Positions 63,954-64,000 of a DNA stretch of 64,000 nt are shown here, piece by piece. Position 1 is the first letter of the stretch. Each line of letters begins with the position of its first letter. The stretch lies in contig URZI01000004.1 of assembly GCA_900552385.1 (NCBI GenBank), forward strand, positions 67,627-131,626, read 5' to 3'. The notes beneath the pieces were generated by a model. It was not told where the DNA came from, ran no database searches, and saw nothing but the letters and a program-made list of their open reading frames with translations. The stretch comes from an uncultured Collinsella sp. Lineage in GTDB: Bacteria; Actinomycetota; Coriobacteriia; Coriobacteriales; Coriobacteriaceae. Position numbers and translations under genes: made by a program.

Positions 63954-64000
63954 CTGTCTCTTATACACATCTCCGAGCCCACGAGACTAGGCATGATCTC
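63954..64000. other. Illumina Nextera adapter and index, not genomic
   Basis: 63954-63987 is the Nextera read-2 transposase adapter (CTGTCTCTTATACACATCT followed by CCGAGCCCACGAGAC). It is followed by TAGGCATG, an i7 index (N706), and ATCTC, the start of the P7 side. It should be trimmed. Confidence 0.98.

Noticed and set aside
63954..63968. N-terminus MYKRQ of the transglutaminase-like protein
   Set aside because: It is the translation of the Nextera adapter.

Overview
The window looks like a contig end from a high-GC anaerobic gut actinobacterium of the Coriobacteriia, most likely Collinsella or a close relative. This is inferred from gene content, codon bias and the combination of a formate hydrogenlyase, Coriobacteria-type genes and recurrent intergenic palindromes; no database search was run. 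The last 47 bases are Illumina Nextera adapter and index sequence, so the right end is an assembly end and not biology.

Layout. (1) 1-2.7 kb: selenium supply genes, namely the 3' end of selD, yedF, a small Se/S-carrier protein and a cysteine desulfurase. (2) 2.7-6.6 kb: brnQ, tRNA-Pro, tRNA-Gly, an AbiEi-like orphan gene flanked by inverted palindromes, and a RelB-like/PIN toxin-antitoxin pair. (3) 7.0-22.4 kb: a formate hydrogenlyase cluster with two ferredoxin-type subunits, a selenocysteine-containing FdhF read through an in-frame TGA, a complete Hyf/Hyc-type membrane [NiFe]-hydrogenase, two maturation proteins and a formate channel. (4) 22.6-29.6 kb: an orphan molybdopterin oxidoreductase, selA, selB, the tRNA-Sec gene selC (not an ORF, recognised from its cloverleaf), mobA and a second Se/S-carrier protein. 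(5) 29.9-35.3 kb: gdhA and a two-gene xanthine-dehydrogenase-like molybdenum hydroxylase. (6) 35.4-51.7 kb: housekeeping genes tRNA-Leu, tig, clpP, clpX, valS, folC, an M24 peptidase, a glycerol-3-phosphate-dehydrogenase-like operon, a zinc-ribbon membrane protein and a thrS that lacks the TGS domain. (7) 51.8-61.8 kb: a capsule/exopolysaccharide operon led by a LoaP-like NusG paralogue. It is visibly AT-richer from about 53.4 kb and holds a gutted glycosyltransferase. (8) 61.9-63.95 kb: a decayed IS256-family transposase abutting a transglutaminase-like gene that is cut at both ends.

How it works together. SelD, SelA, SelB and tRNA-Sec form the full selenocysteine decoding route within 28 kb. 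Their only client visible here is FdhF (Sec140). FdhF passes electrons from formate through the ferredoxin-like subunits to the membrane hydrogenase, giving H2 and probably ion pumping; the FNT channel would move formate. YedF, the two PF11823-like small proteins and the cysteine desulfurase are the type of proteins thought to deliver selenium, and MobA supplies the guanylylated molybdenum cofactor. The region is therefore a combined selenium, molybdenum and formate island.

Non-coding structure is unusually rich. Six copies of a 63-75 bp palindrome share a GTTGCGGTGAAATA outer arm, and each lies 3' of a gene with a C-rich tract facing that gene. Two approximately 150-nt elements share a core but have different, individually complementary outer stems. 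A 24-nt GGGACGGGGC motif occurs four times around the M24 peptidase gene. There are also perfect 37-bp and 32-bp inverted repeats. None of these is explained by the annotated genes.
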